From contig NZ_LFXJ01000002.1 of the NCBI RefSeq assembly GCF_001183605.1, positions 64,501 to 128,500 of the forward strand: a DNA stretch of 64,000 bases. Direction: 5' to 3'. The notes under the pieces are model-generated. The model ran no database searches, was not told the origin of the DNA, and saw only the letters and a program-made list of their open reading frames with translations. Made by a program: the position numbers and the translations under genes. Every line of letters starts with the position of its first letter. Positions within the stretch are counted from its first letter, which is position 1. Of this stretch, positions 51,601 to 60,660 are shown piece after piece. The stretch comes from Lysinibacillus xylanilyticus (GTDB lineage: Bacteria; Bacillota; Bacilli; Bacillales_A; Planococcaceae).

Positions 51601-52536
51601 ATGAAGAAGTCTAAAGTTTTCTGGGGCTATGCCGTATTAGCGCTAGTCATCTATGCAATTGTTCAGGTGCTTATTTCAACGAACGTGCTCAATATTTACT
51701 ATCAAAATATGTTGATCACAATGTGTATTAACATCATGCTTGCGGTTAGCTTGCACATTGTCATTGGTATTACGGGTCAATTCTCGATTGGGCATGCGGG
51801 CTTCCTAGCGGTAGGGGCATATATTTCTGCCATTATTACAACTAAATTAATGCTTCCATTCCCATTAGCAATTCTCTTAGGAGCACTGGCAGCAGCAGTA
51901 GCGGGTTTAATCGTAGGCATTCCGACATTACGCCTAAAGGGTGACTACTTAGCAATTGCAACGTTAGGTTTTGCGGAAATTATACGTATTGTCTTTTTAA
52001 ATACGGATTATGTTGGTGGCGCAGCAGGGATGCAGGTTAAATATTTATCGAATTGGACTTATGCTTTTATAGGTGTGGTTTTAACAATTCTAGTAATCTC
52101 TAATTTTACAAATTCGCGTCATGGACGTGCATGTATTTCAATTCGTGAGGACGAAATTGCGGCAGATGCAATGGGTATTAATACAACCTACTATAAAGTT
52201 GTAGCTTTCGCGATTGGCTCCTTCTTTGCTGGTCTTGCAGGGGCCATCTTTGCACATAATTTTTACATTATTCAACCGACAACTTTTGGTTTCTTAAAAT
52301 CATTTGATATTTTAATCTATGTAGTTCTTGGTGGCTTAGGAAGTCTTTCAGGATCTGTCATAGCTGCGGTTTTCTTAACAATGGTCTCGGCATATCTAGC
52401 AAACTTCCCGGAAACACGGATGATTATTTACAGTTTAGTATTAATCGTCGTAATGCTGTACCGTCCAACAGGATTGATGGGAACAAAGGAAGTTACGGAT
52501 TTATTTAAGTTTGGTAAAAAAGGAGGTACAAAATAA
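51601..52536 (+). CDS. livM: Branched-chain amino-acid ABC transporter permease LivM
   Basis: A 311-residue membrane protein: N-terminal helices, ITGQFSIGHAGFLAVGAYISA, TLRLKGDYLAIATLGFAEIIRIVFLN, the coupling segment SIREDEIAADAMGINTTYYKV and YVVLGGLGSLSGSVIAAVF. Partner of LivH. Its final codon overlaps the start of livG by one base (TAATG), indicating coupled translation. Confidence 0.96.
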   Translation: MKKSKVFWGYAVLALVIYAIVQVLISTNVLNIYYQNMLITMCINIMLAVSLHIVIGITGQFSIGHAGFLAVGAYISAIITTKLMLPFPLAILLGALAAAVAGLIVGIPTLRLKGDYLAIATLGFAEIIRIVFLNTDYVGGAAGMQVKYLSNWTYAFIGVVLTILVISNFTNSRHGRACISIREDEIAADAMGINTTYYKVVAFAIGSFFAGLAGAIFAHNFYIIQPTTFGFLKSFDILIYVVLGGLGSLSGSVIAAVFLTMVSAYLANFPETRMIIYSLVLIVVMLYRPTGLMGTKEVTDLFKFGKKGGTK

Positions 52537-53315
52537 TGACTGGAAACCTTCTTATCAATGTTGAAAACATGGGCATTCAATTCGGTGGTTTAAAGGCGGT
52601 ACAGGGCGTTAATATGTACCTAAATCAAGGAGAACTAGTAGGTCTTATAGGGCCTAATGGTGCTGGTAAAACAACAAGTTTTAACATGCTTACCGGAGTG
52701 TATAAGCCAACTGAAGGCACGATTACATTTGATGGTTTAAAGTTGAACGGGCTTGCACCATATCAAGTAACACAAAAAGGTATTAGCCGTACGTTCCAAA
52801 ATATTCGTTTATTTAAAGAACTATCTGTGTTAGATAATGTTAAGGTAGCGAACCATTCACTTGCAAAACATTCCATGTGGTCTTCTATTTTCCGCTTGCC
52901 GAATCATTTTAAAGGTGAGGCAGAAATGGAGCAACAATCTATTGAGTTCCTAAAAATCTTTGGCTTAGATGTTTATAAAGATGAGCTAGCGAAAAATTTA
53001 CCTTATGGGATGCAACGCCGATTAGAAATTGCTCGTGCCTTAGCTGCGGAACCTAAGCTGCTTTTATTAGATGAGCCAGCAGCAGGGATGAACCCGCAGG
53101 AGACGCATGATTTAATGGAATTAATAGCGTTTATTCGTAAAAAATTTGGCTTAACAATTCTTCTAATTGAGCATGATATGAGCTTAGTTATGGGAATTTG
53201 TGAACGTATATACGTGCTCGATCACGGTCAATTAATCGCTGATGGGACACCAGAAGAAATTCGCAACAATCCAAAGGTAATTGAAGCTTACCTTGGCGAG
53301 GAGGTTATCAGCTAA
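52536..53315 (+). CDS. livG: Branched-chain amino-acid ABC transporter ATPase LivG
   Basis: A 259-residue ATPase: Walker A GPNGAGKT, Q-loop SRTFQNIRLFKELSVLDNVK, LivG-type signature NLPYGMQRRLEIARALA, Walker B LLLDEPAAGMNPQE and H-loop IEHDMSLVM. The long insert after the Q-loop (HSLAKHSMWSSIFRLPNHFKGE) is typical of LivG. It overlaps livM and livF by one base each. Confidence 0.96.
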   Translation: MTGNLLINVENMGIQFGGLKAVQGVNMYLNQGELVGLIGPNGAGKTTSFNMLTGVYKPTEGTITFDGLKLNGLAPYQVTQKGISRTFQNIRLFKELSVLDNVKVANHSLAKHSMWSSIFRLPNHFKGEAEMEQQSIEFLKIFGLDVYKDELAKNLPYGMQRRLEIARALAAEPKLLLLDEPAAGMNPQETHDLMELIAFIRKKFGLTILLIEHDMSLVMGICERIYVLDHGQLIADGTPEEIRNNPKVIEAYLGEEVIS

Positions 53316-54022
53316 TGTTAAAAGTACAAAATATAGATGTATTTTACGGTAACATTCAAGCATTAAAGGGCCTCTCTTTAGAAGTAAATGAGGGTGAAAT
53401 CGTAACGTTAATCGGTGCAAATGGTGCTGGTAAAAGTACATTATTAAAAACATTGTCAGGATTATTAAAACCAAAGGGAGGCATCATTGAATATGAAGGC
53501 TTTTCTATCGCAGGGAAGGCCGCACAGACAATTGTAAAATCGGGCATTTCACATGTTCCAGAGGGGCGCCGTGTTTTTGCCAATATGTCCGTTGAAGAAA
53601 ACTTAGAGCTTGGAGCATATCTCCGTAACGATAAGGCGGGCATCAAAAAAGATCTAGATCATGTGTATGAACTATTTCCACGTCTGTTGGAACGTCGTAA
53701 ACAGCAATCAGGTACATTATCTGGTGGTGAACAACAGATGCTAGCGATGGGGCGAGCATTAATGGCAAAACCGAAATTGTTATTAATGGATGAACCTTCA
53801 ATGGGACTTGCGCCACTCATGGTAAAAAATATTTTTAATATTATTGAGCAAGTTAACAAAGAGGGTACAACCGTATTGCTTGTTGAGCAAAATGCCAATA
53901 TGGCCTTATCAGTAGCAAATCGTGCGTACGTACTTGAAACAGGACGTATAGTATTATCAGGTACAGCAAAAGAACTTCAAGAGAGTGAACAAGTAAAGGC
54001 TGCTTATTTAGGTGGTTTATAG
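53315..54022 (+). CDS. livF: Branched-chain amino-acid ABC transporter ATPase LivF
   Basis: A 235-residue ATPase: DVFYGNIQALKGLSLEV, Walker A GANGAGKST, SHVPEGRRVFANMSVEENLELGAY, signature LSGGEQQMLAMGRALMAKPK, Walker B LLLMDEPSMGLAPL and LLVEQNANMAL. It forms the ATPase pair with LivG. Last gene of the operon; a terminator follows within 30 bp. Confidence 0.97.
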   Translation: MLKVQNIDVFYGNIQALKGLSLEVNEGEIVTLIGANGAGKSTLLKTLSGLLKPKGGIIEYEGFSIAGKAAQTIVKSGISHVPEGRRVFANMSVEENLELGAYLRNDKAGIKKDLDHVYELFPRLLERRKQQSGTLSGGEQQMLAMGRALMAKPKLLLMDEPSMGLAPLMVKNIFNIIEQVNKEGTTVLLVEQNANMALSVANRAYVLETGRIVLSGTAKELQESEQVKAAYLGGL

Positions 54023-54027
54023 AGGAA

Positions 54028-54060
54028 GAAGGCGTCTCAATTTCCGAGGCGTCTTTTTTT
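54028..54060 (+). terminator. Rho-independent terminator of the liv operon
   Basis: AAGGCGTCTC pairs with GAGGCGTCTT through two wobble pairs, followed by a T run of about nine bases. Confidence 0.8.
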
Positions 54061-54084
54061 TATGAGCGAAGGGAGTGAACAGAC

Positions 54085-54190
54085 GGATAGACCAGTTAAA
54101 GTGAAGGATAGAAAGGTTAGAGCGACGGATAGAACAGTCAAGGTGACGGATGGAAAGGGCAAAACGACAGATAGAATGATCAAAGCGATG
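54085..54190. repeat. Five tandem 21-bp repeats
   Basis: GGATAGA-type units start at 54085, 54106, 54127, 54148 and 54169, an exact 21-bp period, with variable bases between them (consensus GGATAGAACAGTCAAAGTGA). Because 21 is a multiple of three, the repeat is open as heptapeptides on both strands; on the plus strand the unit reads TDRxVKV. A 44-codon frame (ATG 54062 to TAG 54196) covers it but starts inside a terminator tail without a ribosome site. Confidence 0.8.
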
Positions 54191-54250
54191 AAATAGCAGT
54201 AGCATTCGTCGTTTATTATTTGGTAATGTGGACGAAAGGAGTGGTGTTTT

Positions 54251-54745
54251 ATGAAGTATTCAGCAGAATATTTTATTGAGAAATTAAATTTGGCAGAGCA
54301 TCCTGAGGGAGGGTATTATGTATCCTCGTTTCGAGCAGCTGAGGATATGGCTGTCAGAGATGTTCAGAGACCAATTTATACGAGTATTTATTTCTTACTT
54401 CGTTCACAGGATATATCGCATTTGCATCGTTTGAAATCGGACGAGCTTTGGTATTATCATGCTGGTAGTCCGCTAACAGTCCATATGATTTTCCCAGATG
54501 GTACATATGAGGCGAAGAAGCTTGGATTAAATGTTGAAGCAGGTGAAGTACCACAAATAGCGGTACCGAAAAATACTATATTTGGCTCATCTGTTGAGGA
54601 TGAAGATACATTTAGTTTAGTAGGCTGTATGGTTGCACCAGGCTTTGATTTTGAAGACTTCGAATTATTTACACAAGATGAGCTTTTAGCTGACTATCGA
54701 CAGCACGAGGAAGTTATTCGAAAAATGGCTTACAAGAAAATTTAA
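54251..54745 (+). CDS. Cupin protein of the DUF985 family
   Basis: A 164-residue cupin: EYFIEKLNLAEHPEGGYYVSSFR, TSIYFLLRSQDISHLHRLKSDELWYYHAGSPLTVHMIFPDG and VPKNTIFGSSVEDEDTFSLVGCMVAPGFDFEDFELF are the conserved DUF985 blocks; H57 and H59 in SHLHRLKSDE plus later residues would bind a metal. The enzyme activity is unknown. The ATG follows AAGGAGTGGTGTTTT. It stands alone after the liv operon. Confidence 0.9.
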   Translation: MKYSAEYFIEKLNLAEHPEGGYYVSSFRAAEDMAVRDVQRPIYTSIYFLLRSQDISHLHRLKSDELWYYHAGSPLTVHMIFPDGTYEAKKLGLNVEAGEVPQIAVPKNTIFGSSVEDEDTFSLVGCMVAPGFDFEDFELFTQDELLADYRQHEEVIRKMAYKKI

Positions 54746-54752
54746 CTTTTCG

Positions 54753-54809
54753 GCAGGTCTGAAATAAGTTAAAGCCTCCGAACGCGATTATGCCAAGGCA
54801 TAATTGATT
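54753..54809 (+). repeat. Family A repeat, internally deleted copy
   Basis: CTGAAATAAGTTAAAGCCTC (right outer arm and block start) is followed directly by CGAACGCGATTATGCCAAGGC, then ATAATTGAT, with the middle hairpin missing. Confidence 0.75.
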
Positions 54810-54821
54810 AGAAGAAAAGTA

Positions 54822-54851
54822 GCCGTCTCAAAATTAGTTGAGACGGCCTTT
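54822..54851. terminator. Rho-independent terminator
   Basis: GCCGTCTCAA (54822-54831) pairs with TTGAGACGGC (54838-54847), followed by CTTTCT. Confidence 0.8.
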
Positions 54852-54997
54852 CTATTTATCACAAAATAGTTTCAGGATAATTAGCTTTAATTTCAATTTC
54901 ATGTAACGATTTTTTTGTAGTAATCGCCGCTAATACATGTTCCTTTTAACTGCTCAGTACTTCGAGTTGACAGCATAATTCTATCCCTTAGACTGCT

Positions 54998-55699
54998 TTA
55001 TTCTGGTGTGTAATTAAGTAGTCTGAATAGTTCTGTTCGTTCTTTGGCTGTTAAATCGCGCCACTGTCCAACTTTTAAATTGCCAAGCTTAATGTTCATA
55101 ATACGAATGCGTTGTAGACGCTTAACGGAATATCCAAGTGCCGAACACATACGACGTATTTGACGATTTAAGCCTTGCTCTAAAATGATTTTAAAGACTT
55201 TATCAGATATTTTTTCAACATGACAAGGTAGGGTTGTAGTATCTAAAATATCTACACCAGCTCCCATTTTTTTGATAAATTGCTCCGTAATAGGTTTATC
55301 AACTTGCACGATATATTCTTTTTCGTGATGGTTTTCTGCACGTAAAATTTTATTGACGATGTCACCATCATTTGTCAGTAATAATAGCCCTTCTGACTCT
55401 TTATCTAGTCGTCCAATATGAAAAATGCGAAGAGGATGATTGACAAAATCAACGACATTTCCTTTAATATGACGTTCTGTTGTACTTGTGATTCCTACTG
55501 GTTTGTTTAAGGCAATATATACGAGCTGTTCTTCTTTCTTTACCTCTTTTCCATCAACACAAACCATATCACCAGCTTCTACTTGACTGCCGACTGTAGC
55601 AAGTTCACCATTAATTGTTACTTTACCTTCTGCTACCCATTTATCCGCACCGCGACGAGATACGATGCCTGTTTCACTCAAATATTTATTAATCCGCAT
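54998..55699 (-). CDS. rluF: 23S rRNA pseudouridine synthase, RluF type
   Basis: A 233-residue RsuA-family pseudouridine synthase. An N-terminal S4 RNA-binding domain (1-60: MRINKYLSETGIVSRRGADKWVAEGKVTING) is followed by the catalytic domain with D99 in FHIGRLDKESEGLLLLTNDG and the GLNRQIRRMCSALGYSVKRLQRIRI motif. The RluF subgroup modifies U2604 (E. coli numbering) of 23S rRNA; assignment to this subgroup rests on motif wording and length. Single gene. The start lies after AGGAGAACAGT. Confidence 0.88.
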   Translation of the reverse strand: MRINKYLSETGIVSRRGADKWVAEGKVTINGELATVGSQVEAGDMVCVDGKEVKKEEQLVYIALNKPVGITSTTERHIKGNVVDFVNHPLRIFHIGRLDKESEGLLLLTNDGDIVNKILRAENHHEKEYIVQVDKPITEQFIKKMGAGVDILDTTTLPCHVEKISDKVFKIILEQGLNRQIRRMCSALGYSVKRLQRIRIMNIKLGNLKVGQWRDLTAKERTELFRLLNYTPE

Positions 55700-55999
55700 A
55701 CTGTTCTCCTATACTTTATATTATTTTTAAGTATACATTATAGTTGGTCACACCGTGAATCCTAGAAGCTTTTCTAGCAAATATAACTCACTCCAGGAAA
55801 ACAATTTTCGTGGGTCTCCTCGTCACTCGTACAACTTCTTTTTAGTATTAATTAAAAAATTTAAAAAAGTTGAAATTATTTTTCGTTTCTGACAATATAT
55901 TGTGTAAGAGGGTATCTATGAAAATATTGTTATTTCGATAAAAAATGACGATATTTGTAGATTATTTTCTCATCATTTTGTGTAAAGGGGAGAAGTAAA
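55700..55999. other. Divergent promoter region
   Basis: A 300-bp AT-rich gap between rluF and the aldehyde dehydrogenase gene. No -24/-12 (sigma-54) promoter of the kind known for acetoin/aldehyde operons was found, and there is no gene. Confidence 0.4.
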
Positions 56000-57520
56000 A
56001 TGGTTTATGCGTTTCCAAACACTGAAGGGTCGGTAGTTCAATTCAAAGAGAAATATGATAATTACATTGGTGGGGAATGGACACCTCCAGTGAAAGGACA
56101 ATACTTTGACAATGTTACACCCGTTACTGGACAAGTTTTTACACAAGTAGCTCGTTCTTCTGCTGAGGACATTGAACTTGCACTTGATGCAGCGCATGCC
56201 GCAAAAGATGCATGGGGAAAAACATCCGCAACAGAGCGTGCAAACATTTTACTTAAAATTGCGGACCGCATAGAACAAAACCTTGAAAAGCTAGCCGTTG
56301 CCGAAACATGGGATAACGGAAAAGCGGTACGTGAGACATTAAATGCAGATATCCCTCTTGCAATTGATCATTTCCGTTATTTTGCGGGGGCTTTACGTGC
56401 ACAAGAAGGCTCAGTAAGCCAAATCGATAATGATACTGTCGCTTATCATTTCCATGAGCCAATTGGGGTAGTAGGTCAAATTATCCCTTGGAACTTCCCG
56501 TTATTAATGGCTGTTTGGAAACTAGCACCTGCACTTGCAGCTGGAAACTGTGTAGTGTTAAAACCTGCAGAGCAAACACCGATTTCGATTATGTTGCTCG
56601 TAGAATTAATAGAAGATTTATTGCCATCAGGTGTACTAAATGTTGTCAATGGCTTTGGCTTAGAGGCAGGGAAGCCGCTAGCATCGAATCCACGCATTGG
56701 TAAAATTGCCTTTACTGGTGAGACAACGACAGGTCGCTTAATTATGCAATATGCTTCACAAAACCTTATTCCAGTTACATTAGAATTGGGTGGCAAATCG
56801 CCAAACATTTTCTTTGAAGATATTATGGACGAAGATGATGCATTTTTAGATAAAGCAGTTGAGGGCTTTGTATTATTCGCATTAAACCAAGGTGAAGTAT
56901 GTACATGTCCTTCTCGTGCATTAATTCAAGAATCGATTTACGATAAATTTATGGAGCGTGTCCTACAGCGTGTTGAAGCGATTAAAGTTGGGAATCCACT
57001 TGATCCGAATACGATGATGGGGGCGCAAGCTTCAAGTGAGCAAATGGAAAAAATCCTTTCTTACTTAGATATTGGTAAGCAAGAAGGTGCTGAATGTCTA
57101 ATTGGAGGAGAGAAAAATAATGTAGGATCAGGTTTTGAAAATGGATACTACATTAAGCCAACTGTCTTCAAAGGACACAATAAAATGCGTATTTTCCAAG
57201 AAGAAATTTTCGGGCCAGTTGTAGCTGTAACAACATTTAAAACAAAAGAAGAAGCATTAGAAATTGCGAATGACACATTATACGGTTTAGGTGCAGGTGT
57301 ATGGACACGCGATATGAATACAGCTTATCGCTTCGGTCGTGGTATTGAAGCAGGACGTGTTTGGACAAACTGCTACCATGCTTATCCTGCGCATGCTGCG
57401 TTTGGTGGCTATAAAATGTCGGGTGTTGGTCGTGAAAACCATAAGATGATGTTATCTCACTATCAACAAACGAAAAACCTATTAGTTAGCTACAGCGAAA
57501 ACAAACTTGGTTTCTTCTAA
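56000..57520 (+). CDS. NAD-dependent aldehyde dehydrogenase (AcoD/ExaC type)
   Basis: A 506-residue aldehyde dehydrogenase that oxidises acetaldehyde-type substrates to acids. NAD-binding [23 protein letters not shown], substrate-activating E in LELGGKSPN, catalytic C301 in NQGEVCTCP (C303 is adjacent) and the tail [23 protein letters not shown] match the AcoD/ExaC subgroup. It is followed 15 bp later by a DUF779 gene, a pairing known in several phyla. Ribosome site AAAGGGGAG. Confidence 0.93.
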   Translation: MVYAFPNTEGSVVQFKEKYDNYIGGEWTPPVKGQYFDNVTPVTGQVFTQVARSSAEDIELALDAAHAAKDAWGKTSATERANILLKIADRIEQNLEKLAVAETWDNGKAVRETLNADIPLAIDHFRYFAGALRAQEGSVSQIDNDTVAYHFHEPIGVVGQIIPWNFPLLMAVWKLAPALAAGNCVVLKPAEQTPISIMLLVELIEDLLPSGVLNVVNGFGLEAGKPLASNPRIGKIAFTGETTTGRLIMQYASQNLIPVTLELGGKSPNIFFEDIMDEDDAFLDKAVEGFVLFALNQGEVCTCPSRALIQESIYDKFMERVLQRVEAIKVGNPLDPNTMMGAQASSEQMEKILSYLDIGKQEGAECLIGGEKNNVGSGFENGYYIKPTVFKGHNKMRIFQEEIFGPVVAVTTFKTKEEALEIANDTLYGLGAGVWTRDMNTAYRFGRGIEAGRVWTNCYHAYPAHAAFGGYKMSGVGRENHKMMLSHYQQTKNLLVSYSENKLGFF

Positions 57521-57535
57521 TCAATAGGGAGGTGC

Positions 57536-57901
57536 ATGAGCGTGGTCGAGCGTGTTATTGCAACAGAAGAAGCGCTAGCACTAATCGAATTATTGAAAGA
57601 AAAGCATGGACCCGTTATATTTCATCAATCAGGTGGATGCTGCGACGGCTCTTCACCAATGTGTTATCCAGAGGGTGACTTACTATTAGGTGATCAAGAT
57701 GTTTGTCTAGGAGAGATTGGTGGTACTCCCTTCTATATGCATAAAAATCAATATGACTATTGGAAGCATACACAAATAATCTTGGACGTTGTCGATGGTA
57801 GAGGTGGTATGTTTTCACTTGAAGGTGTTGAAGGTAAACGGTTCTTAACAAGATCAAGAGCCTTTTCAACAGAGGAGTTAAAGGAATTAGGGTTAATTTA
57901 A
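57536..57901 (+). CDS. DUF779 protein, aldehyde dehydrogenase partner
   Basis: A 121-residue protein with the conserved block VIFHQSGGCCDGSSPMCYPEGDLLLGDQDVCLGEI, which holds three cysteines that may bind metal or take part in redox chemistry, and WKHTQIILDVVDGRGGMFSLEG. DUF779 genes usually follow AcoD/ExaC-type dehydrogenases, as here, and the protein may assist that enzyme; its biochemical role is unknown. The reading frame opens at 57536 in GCATGAGCG, with GGGAGGTGC as ribosome site. Confidence 0.9.
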   Translation: MSVVERVIATEEALALIELLKEKHGPVIFHQSGGCCDGSSPMCYPEGDLLLGDQDVCLGEIGGTPFYMHKNQYDYWKHTQIILDVVDGRGGMFSLEGVEGKRFLTRSRAFSTEELKELGLI

Positions 57902-57912
57902 CGATTTTAGAG

Positions 57913-57943
57913 ACAGCGGCAAAAATATTGCCGCTGTTTTTCT
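57913..57943 (+). terminator. Rho-independent terminator
   Basis: ACAGCGGCAA (57913-57922) pairs with TTGCCGCTGT (57928-57937), followed by TTTTCT. Confidence 0.88.
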
Positions 57944-58019
57944 ATGTTATTTTTTCTGGGAGAATGTATGTAAGGCTATATTTCTTGAAGAGTGCGTAAT
58001 ATCAAAAATGAGGCCCTGG

Positions 58020-58098
58020 AACGAGCGAAGCGACGCATCGGACGCCCCAAGGGAAGCGCCTAGATGGGACGGAAATAAACTCCTGTTATGGCGATGAG
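58020..58098 (+). repeat. Family B intergenic repeat
   Basis: GAGCGAAGCGACGCATCGGA, then CGCCCCAAGGGAAGCGCC, GGGACGGAAATAAACTCC and TTATGGCGATGAG. It is the fullest family B copy in the window. Confidence 0.65.
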
Positions 58099-58160
58099 TC
58101 AAAATGGATGAATCCTTTTTTTGTTTTATTTCGTAAATATGGAAAAGGAGCGTGTTAAAC

Positions 58161-59123
58161 ATGGACTTTGTTATGATTGAAAATCGGTTTGCAAATACGG
58201 TGGAGGATGTCTCAAAGGCTGTTGGTCGGATGGTAGATCGTAAAATTGTGTTAGCCATTGCTAGCAAATATGTGGCATCTGGGGAACTTTTTGATTCCGT
58301 TAAATATAAAGAAGTATTACAAGAAATGAAGACGCAAACGTCATGGACATCTCCGTTAAGAACAGCGGTAGGTTATAGTATTGCTGCGAATTTGATGGAG
58401 CAAGAGGATACAGAACAAGCAGTAAAAAATTTACTGAACAACGTTAACATAATGAAGGAAGTAAAATTTAGAAGTGGGAATTTTAGTTTTATCGGTGCAC
58501 AGTTTTTAACTGAAGAGGCAAGTGAGAAGCATGCACATGCACAGGCAGCACGTGCATTATTTGATGCAATCCGTAAACATCATAAGTTTTTAACGTCATA
58601 CGATGATATTCCTTATGCAGTATTGTTAAGTAGTCCATCTGATGATGTTGAACTACGTGCGGAAACAATGAATCGTTATTATAAAGAATTACGTACATAT
58701 AATTTTAATGCGGGCAATGAGCTTCAATGGTTATCACAAGTACTGACTTTCTTATCACCTCAATATGATAATAAACTAGTGCCAAATGTTGTGACAATAC
58801 GTGACGGATTAAATAATCAGGATGTAAAGGTCAAGGCGATGCACTATCCATTACTTGGATTTTTAGCAATCCTTGAAGTGAATCAAGTACAGCTTCAACA
58901 GATTGTTGATTTATATCATGAGTTAAAGGGTATGAAACTTTTAAAATGGCATCGTGAATTTGTGTTATTTATGGCCATTCAAATTGCAGTTTATAATATG
59001 GCGCAGGTGCAACAATCCTTATCAATGACGATCACGTCATCTATTGAATTATTGATTCAAGCACAGCAAGCAGCAATGTTCGCGGCAGTTAGTGCAGCAG
59101 CTGTAGCATCAAGCTCTTCGTGA
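58161..59123 (+). CDS. DUF4003 family protein
   Basis: A 320-residue helical protein with a hydrophobic, serine/alanine-rich C-terminus (AAMFAAVSAAAVASSSS). Motifs of DUF4003 include SPLRTAVGYSIAANLM, SFIGAQFLTEE, HAHAQAARALFDAIRKHHKFLTSYDDIPYAVLLS and ELQWLSQVLTFL. Function is unknown; in Bacilli the gene is often near metabolic or stress genes. ATG 58161 is preferred to GTG 58152 because AAGGAG is then at 10 bases. It is 42 bp before the next dehydrogenase gene. Confidence 0.87.
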   Translation: MDFVMIENRFANTVEDVSKAVGRMVDRKIVLAIASKYVASGELFDSVKYKEVLQEMKTQTSWTSPLRTAVGYSIAANLMEQEDTEQAVKNLLNNVNIMKEVKFRSGNFSFIGAQFLTEEASEKHAHAQAARALFDAIRKHHKFLTSYDDIPYAVLLSSPSDDVELRAETMNRYYKELRTYNFNAGNELQWLSQVLTFLSPQYDNKLVPNVVTIRDGLNNQDVKVKAMHYPLLGFLAILEVNQVQLQQIVDLYHELKGMKLLKWHREFVLFMAIQIAVYNMAQVQQSLSMTITSSIELLIQAQQAAMFAAVSAAAVASSSS

Positions 59124-59165
59124 TAAAATAAAGAAGAACTTGATTTTTGGAGGTGCATTTGAAGG

Positions 59166-60593
59166 ATGAAGGAAACAAAACTTTGGATTAATGGCCAGTG
59201 GCAGAACGCAGAGGTAACATATGAGTTGAAATCACCCTATAGTGGTGAGGTTATTGCAAAGGTAGCTAAGGCGTCAATTTCTGACGTTGAGCAAGCAATA
59301 GAAGGTGCACAGGAGGCATTCCAAACGTTTAAAAAGACAACAGCCTACGAACGTGCCGAAATATTATATAAAGTGGTCGACATTATGCGCCAGCGTAAAG
59401 AGGAATTAGCTGAAATTTTGGCTTTAGAGGCAGGTAAGCCAATATCAGCAGGTTTAACTGAAATAGAACGCACAATAGCAACCTATCAATTTGCCGCAGA
59501 GGGAGCTAAGCAAGCGAAGGGTGAAACGGTACCGATGGATGCTGCACCTGGAGCAGGGGATCGTATTGGTTGGACAAAACGAGAACCTCTAGGTGTAATT
59601 TCAGCCATTACACCATTTAATTTTCCGTTTAATTTAGTGGCACATAAATTAGGTCCTGCTTTTGCAGTTGGAAATACTGTCGTGTTAAAGCCAGCAAATC
59701 AAACACCATTAAGTGCTATAGTGTTGGCTGAAATATTTAAGGAAGCGGGTTTACCTGATGGTGCGCTACAGATTGTTACCGGTAGTGGTGGTGAGCTTAG
59801 TGATACGCTCGTGACACATCCATACGTGAAAAAGGTGACATTCACGGGAAGTGGTAAGGTTGGTTTAGGCATTAAAGAAAAAGTAGGCTTGCGTAAAGTC
59901 ACTTTAGAGCTCGGCTCCAATGCTGCATTAATTGTCGAGCCATCAACACCAATTGATAAAATTATTTCGCGTTGTGTCGGTGGTGCATTTAATTTTGCTG
60001 GACAAGTTTGTATCTCTTTACAACGTATTTATGTACACGCATCTATTATTGATGAATTTACAAAGGCGTTTGTAGCTGAGACAGAGAAATTGGTTGTAGG
60101 TGATCCACTAGATATAAATACTGATGTTAGTGCAATGATTAATCCAAAAGAAGTTGAACGTATTTGTCAATGGATTGAGGAAGCAAAGTCACAAGGTGCG
60201 GTAGTTGCAACAGGAGGAACATTTACGGAACGTACTTTAACGCCAACTGTTATGACGAATGTGACGGCGGATATGAAAGTTGTTTGTCAGGAAACATTCG
60301 CACCAATCGTCTCAATTGTTTCATATGAAACATTAGACGACGCTATTCGACTAGTGAATGAGTCGGAACTTGGCTTAAATGCAGGGATTTATACGAATGT
60401 GTTACCTGATGCATTGCGTGCAGCGGATGAAATACAGGCAGGTGCTGTTATTATTAATGATATTCCGACATTTAGAGTTGATAATATGCCATATGGTGGC
60501 GTGAAAATGAGTGGCTACGGACGCGAAGGCATTAAGTGGGCAATCGAGGAAATGACAGATATGAAATTTATTACGATGAAGAAATCGTTCTAA
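59166..60593 (+). CDS. Aldehyde dehydrogenase family protein (lactaldehyde/sulfolactaldehyde-like)
   Basis: A 475-residue aldehyde dehydrogenase: ITPFNFPFNLVAHKLGPAFAVGNTVVLKPA binds the cofactor, TLELGSNAALIVE holds the general base, and catalytic C282 lies in FNFAGQVCISLQRIYVH. The wording of these blocks places it near the glycolaldehyde/lactaldehyde/sulfolactaldehyde branch and apart from the AcoD-type enzyme upstream; the substrate is not fixed by this. It may form an operon with the DUF4003 gene. The ATG follows GGAGGTGCATTTGAAGG. Confidence 0.88.
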   Translation: MKETKLWINGQWQNAEVTYELKSPYSGEVIAKVAKASISDVEQAIEGAQEAFQTFKKTTAYERAEILYKVVDIMRQRKEELAEILALEAGKPISAGLTEIERTIATYQFAAEGAKQAKGETVPMDAAPGAGDRIGWTKREPLGVISAITPFNFPFNLVAHKLGPAFAVGNTVVLKPANQTPLSAIVLAEIFKEAGLPDGALQIVTGSGGELSDTLVTHPYVKKVTFTGSGKVGLGIKEKVGLRKVTLELGSNAALIVEPSTPIDKIISRCVGGAFNFAGQVCISLQRIYVHASIIDEFTKAFVAETEKLVVGDPLDINTDVSAMINPKEVERICQWIEEAKSQGAVVATGGTFTERTLTPTVMTNVTADMKVVCQETFAPIVSIVSYETLDDAIRLVNESELGLNAGIYTNVLPDALRAADEIQAGAVIINDIPTFRVDNMPYGGVKMSGYGREGIKWAIEEMTDMKFITMKKSF

Positions 60594-60660
60594 TTTGCAT
60601 CAACTCTTTTTCTACGATACGATGACGAAAGAACATTCATGAAGGGAAGTTGCAAGAACT

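Noticed and set aside
49153-54022. Frame shadows on the minus strand of the liv genes
   Set aside because: They are opposite well-supported coding genes and lack ribosome sites.
54017-54205. 62-codon minus-strand frame
   Set aside because: It is the reverse of the five 21-bp repeats; the start is unsupported and it runs into the livF terminator.
4403-54809. Possible CRISPR arrays
   Set aside because: The repeats are dispersed, not regularly spaced with unique spacers, and no cas genes were found.
54850-54997. Short minus-strand coding-like stretch (EHVLAAITTKKSLHEIEI) before rluF's end
   Set aside because: About 28 codons without start or neighbouring match; too little to call even a pseudogene.
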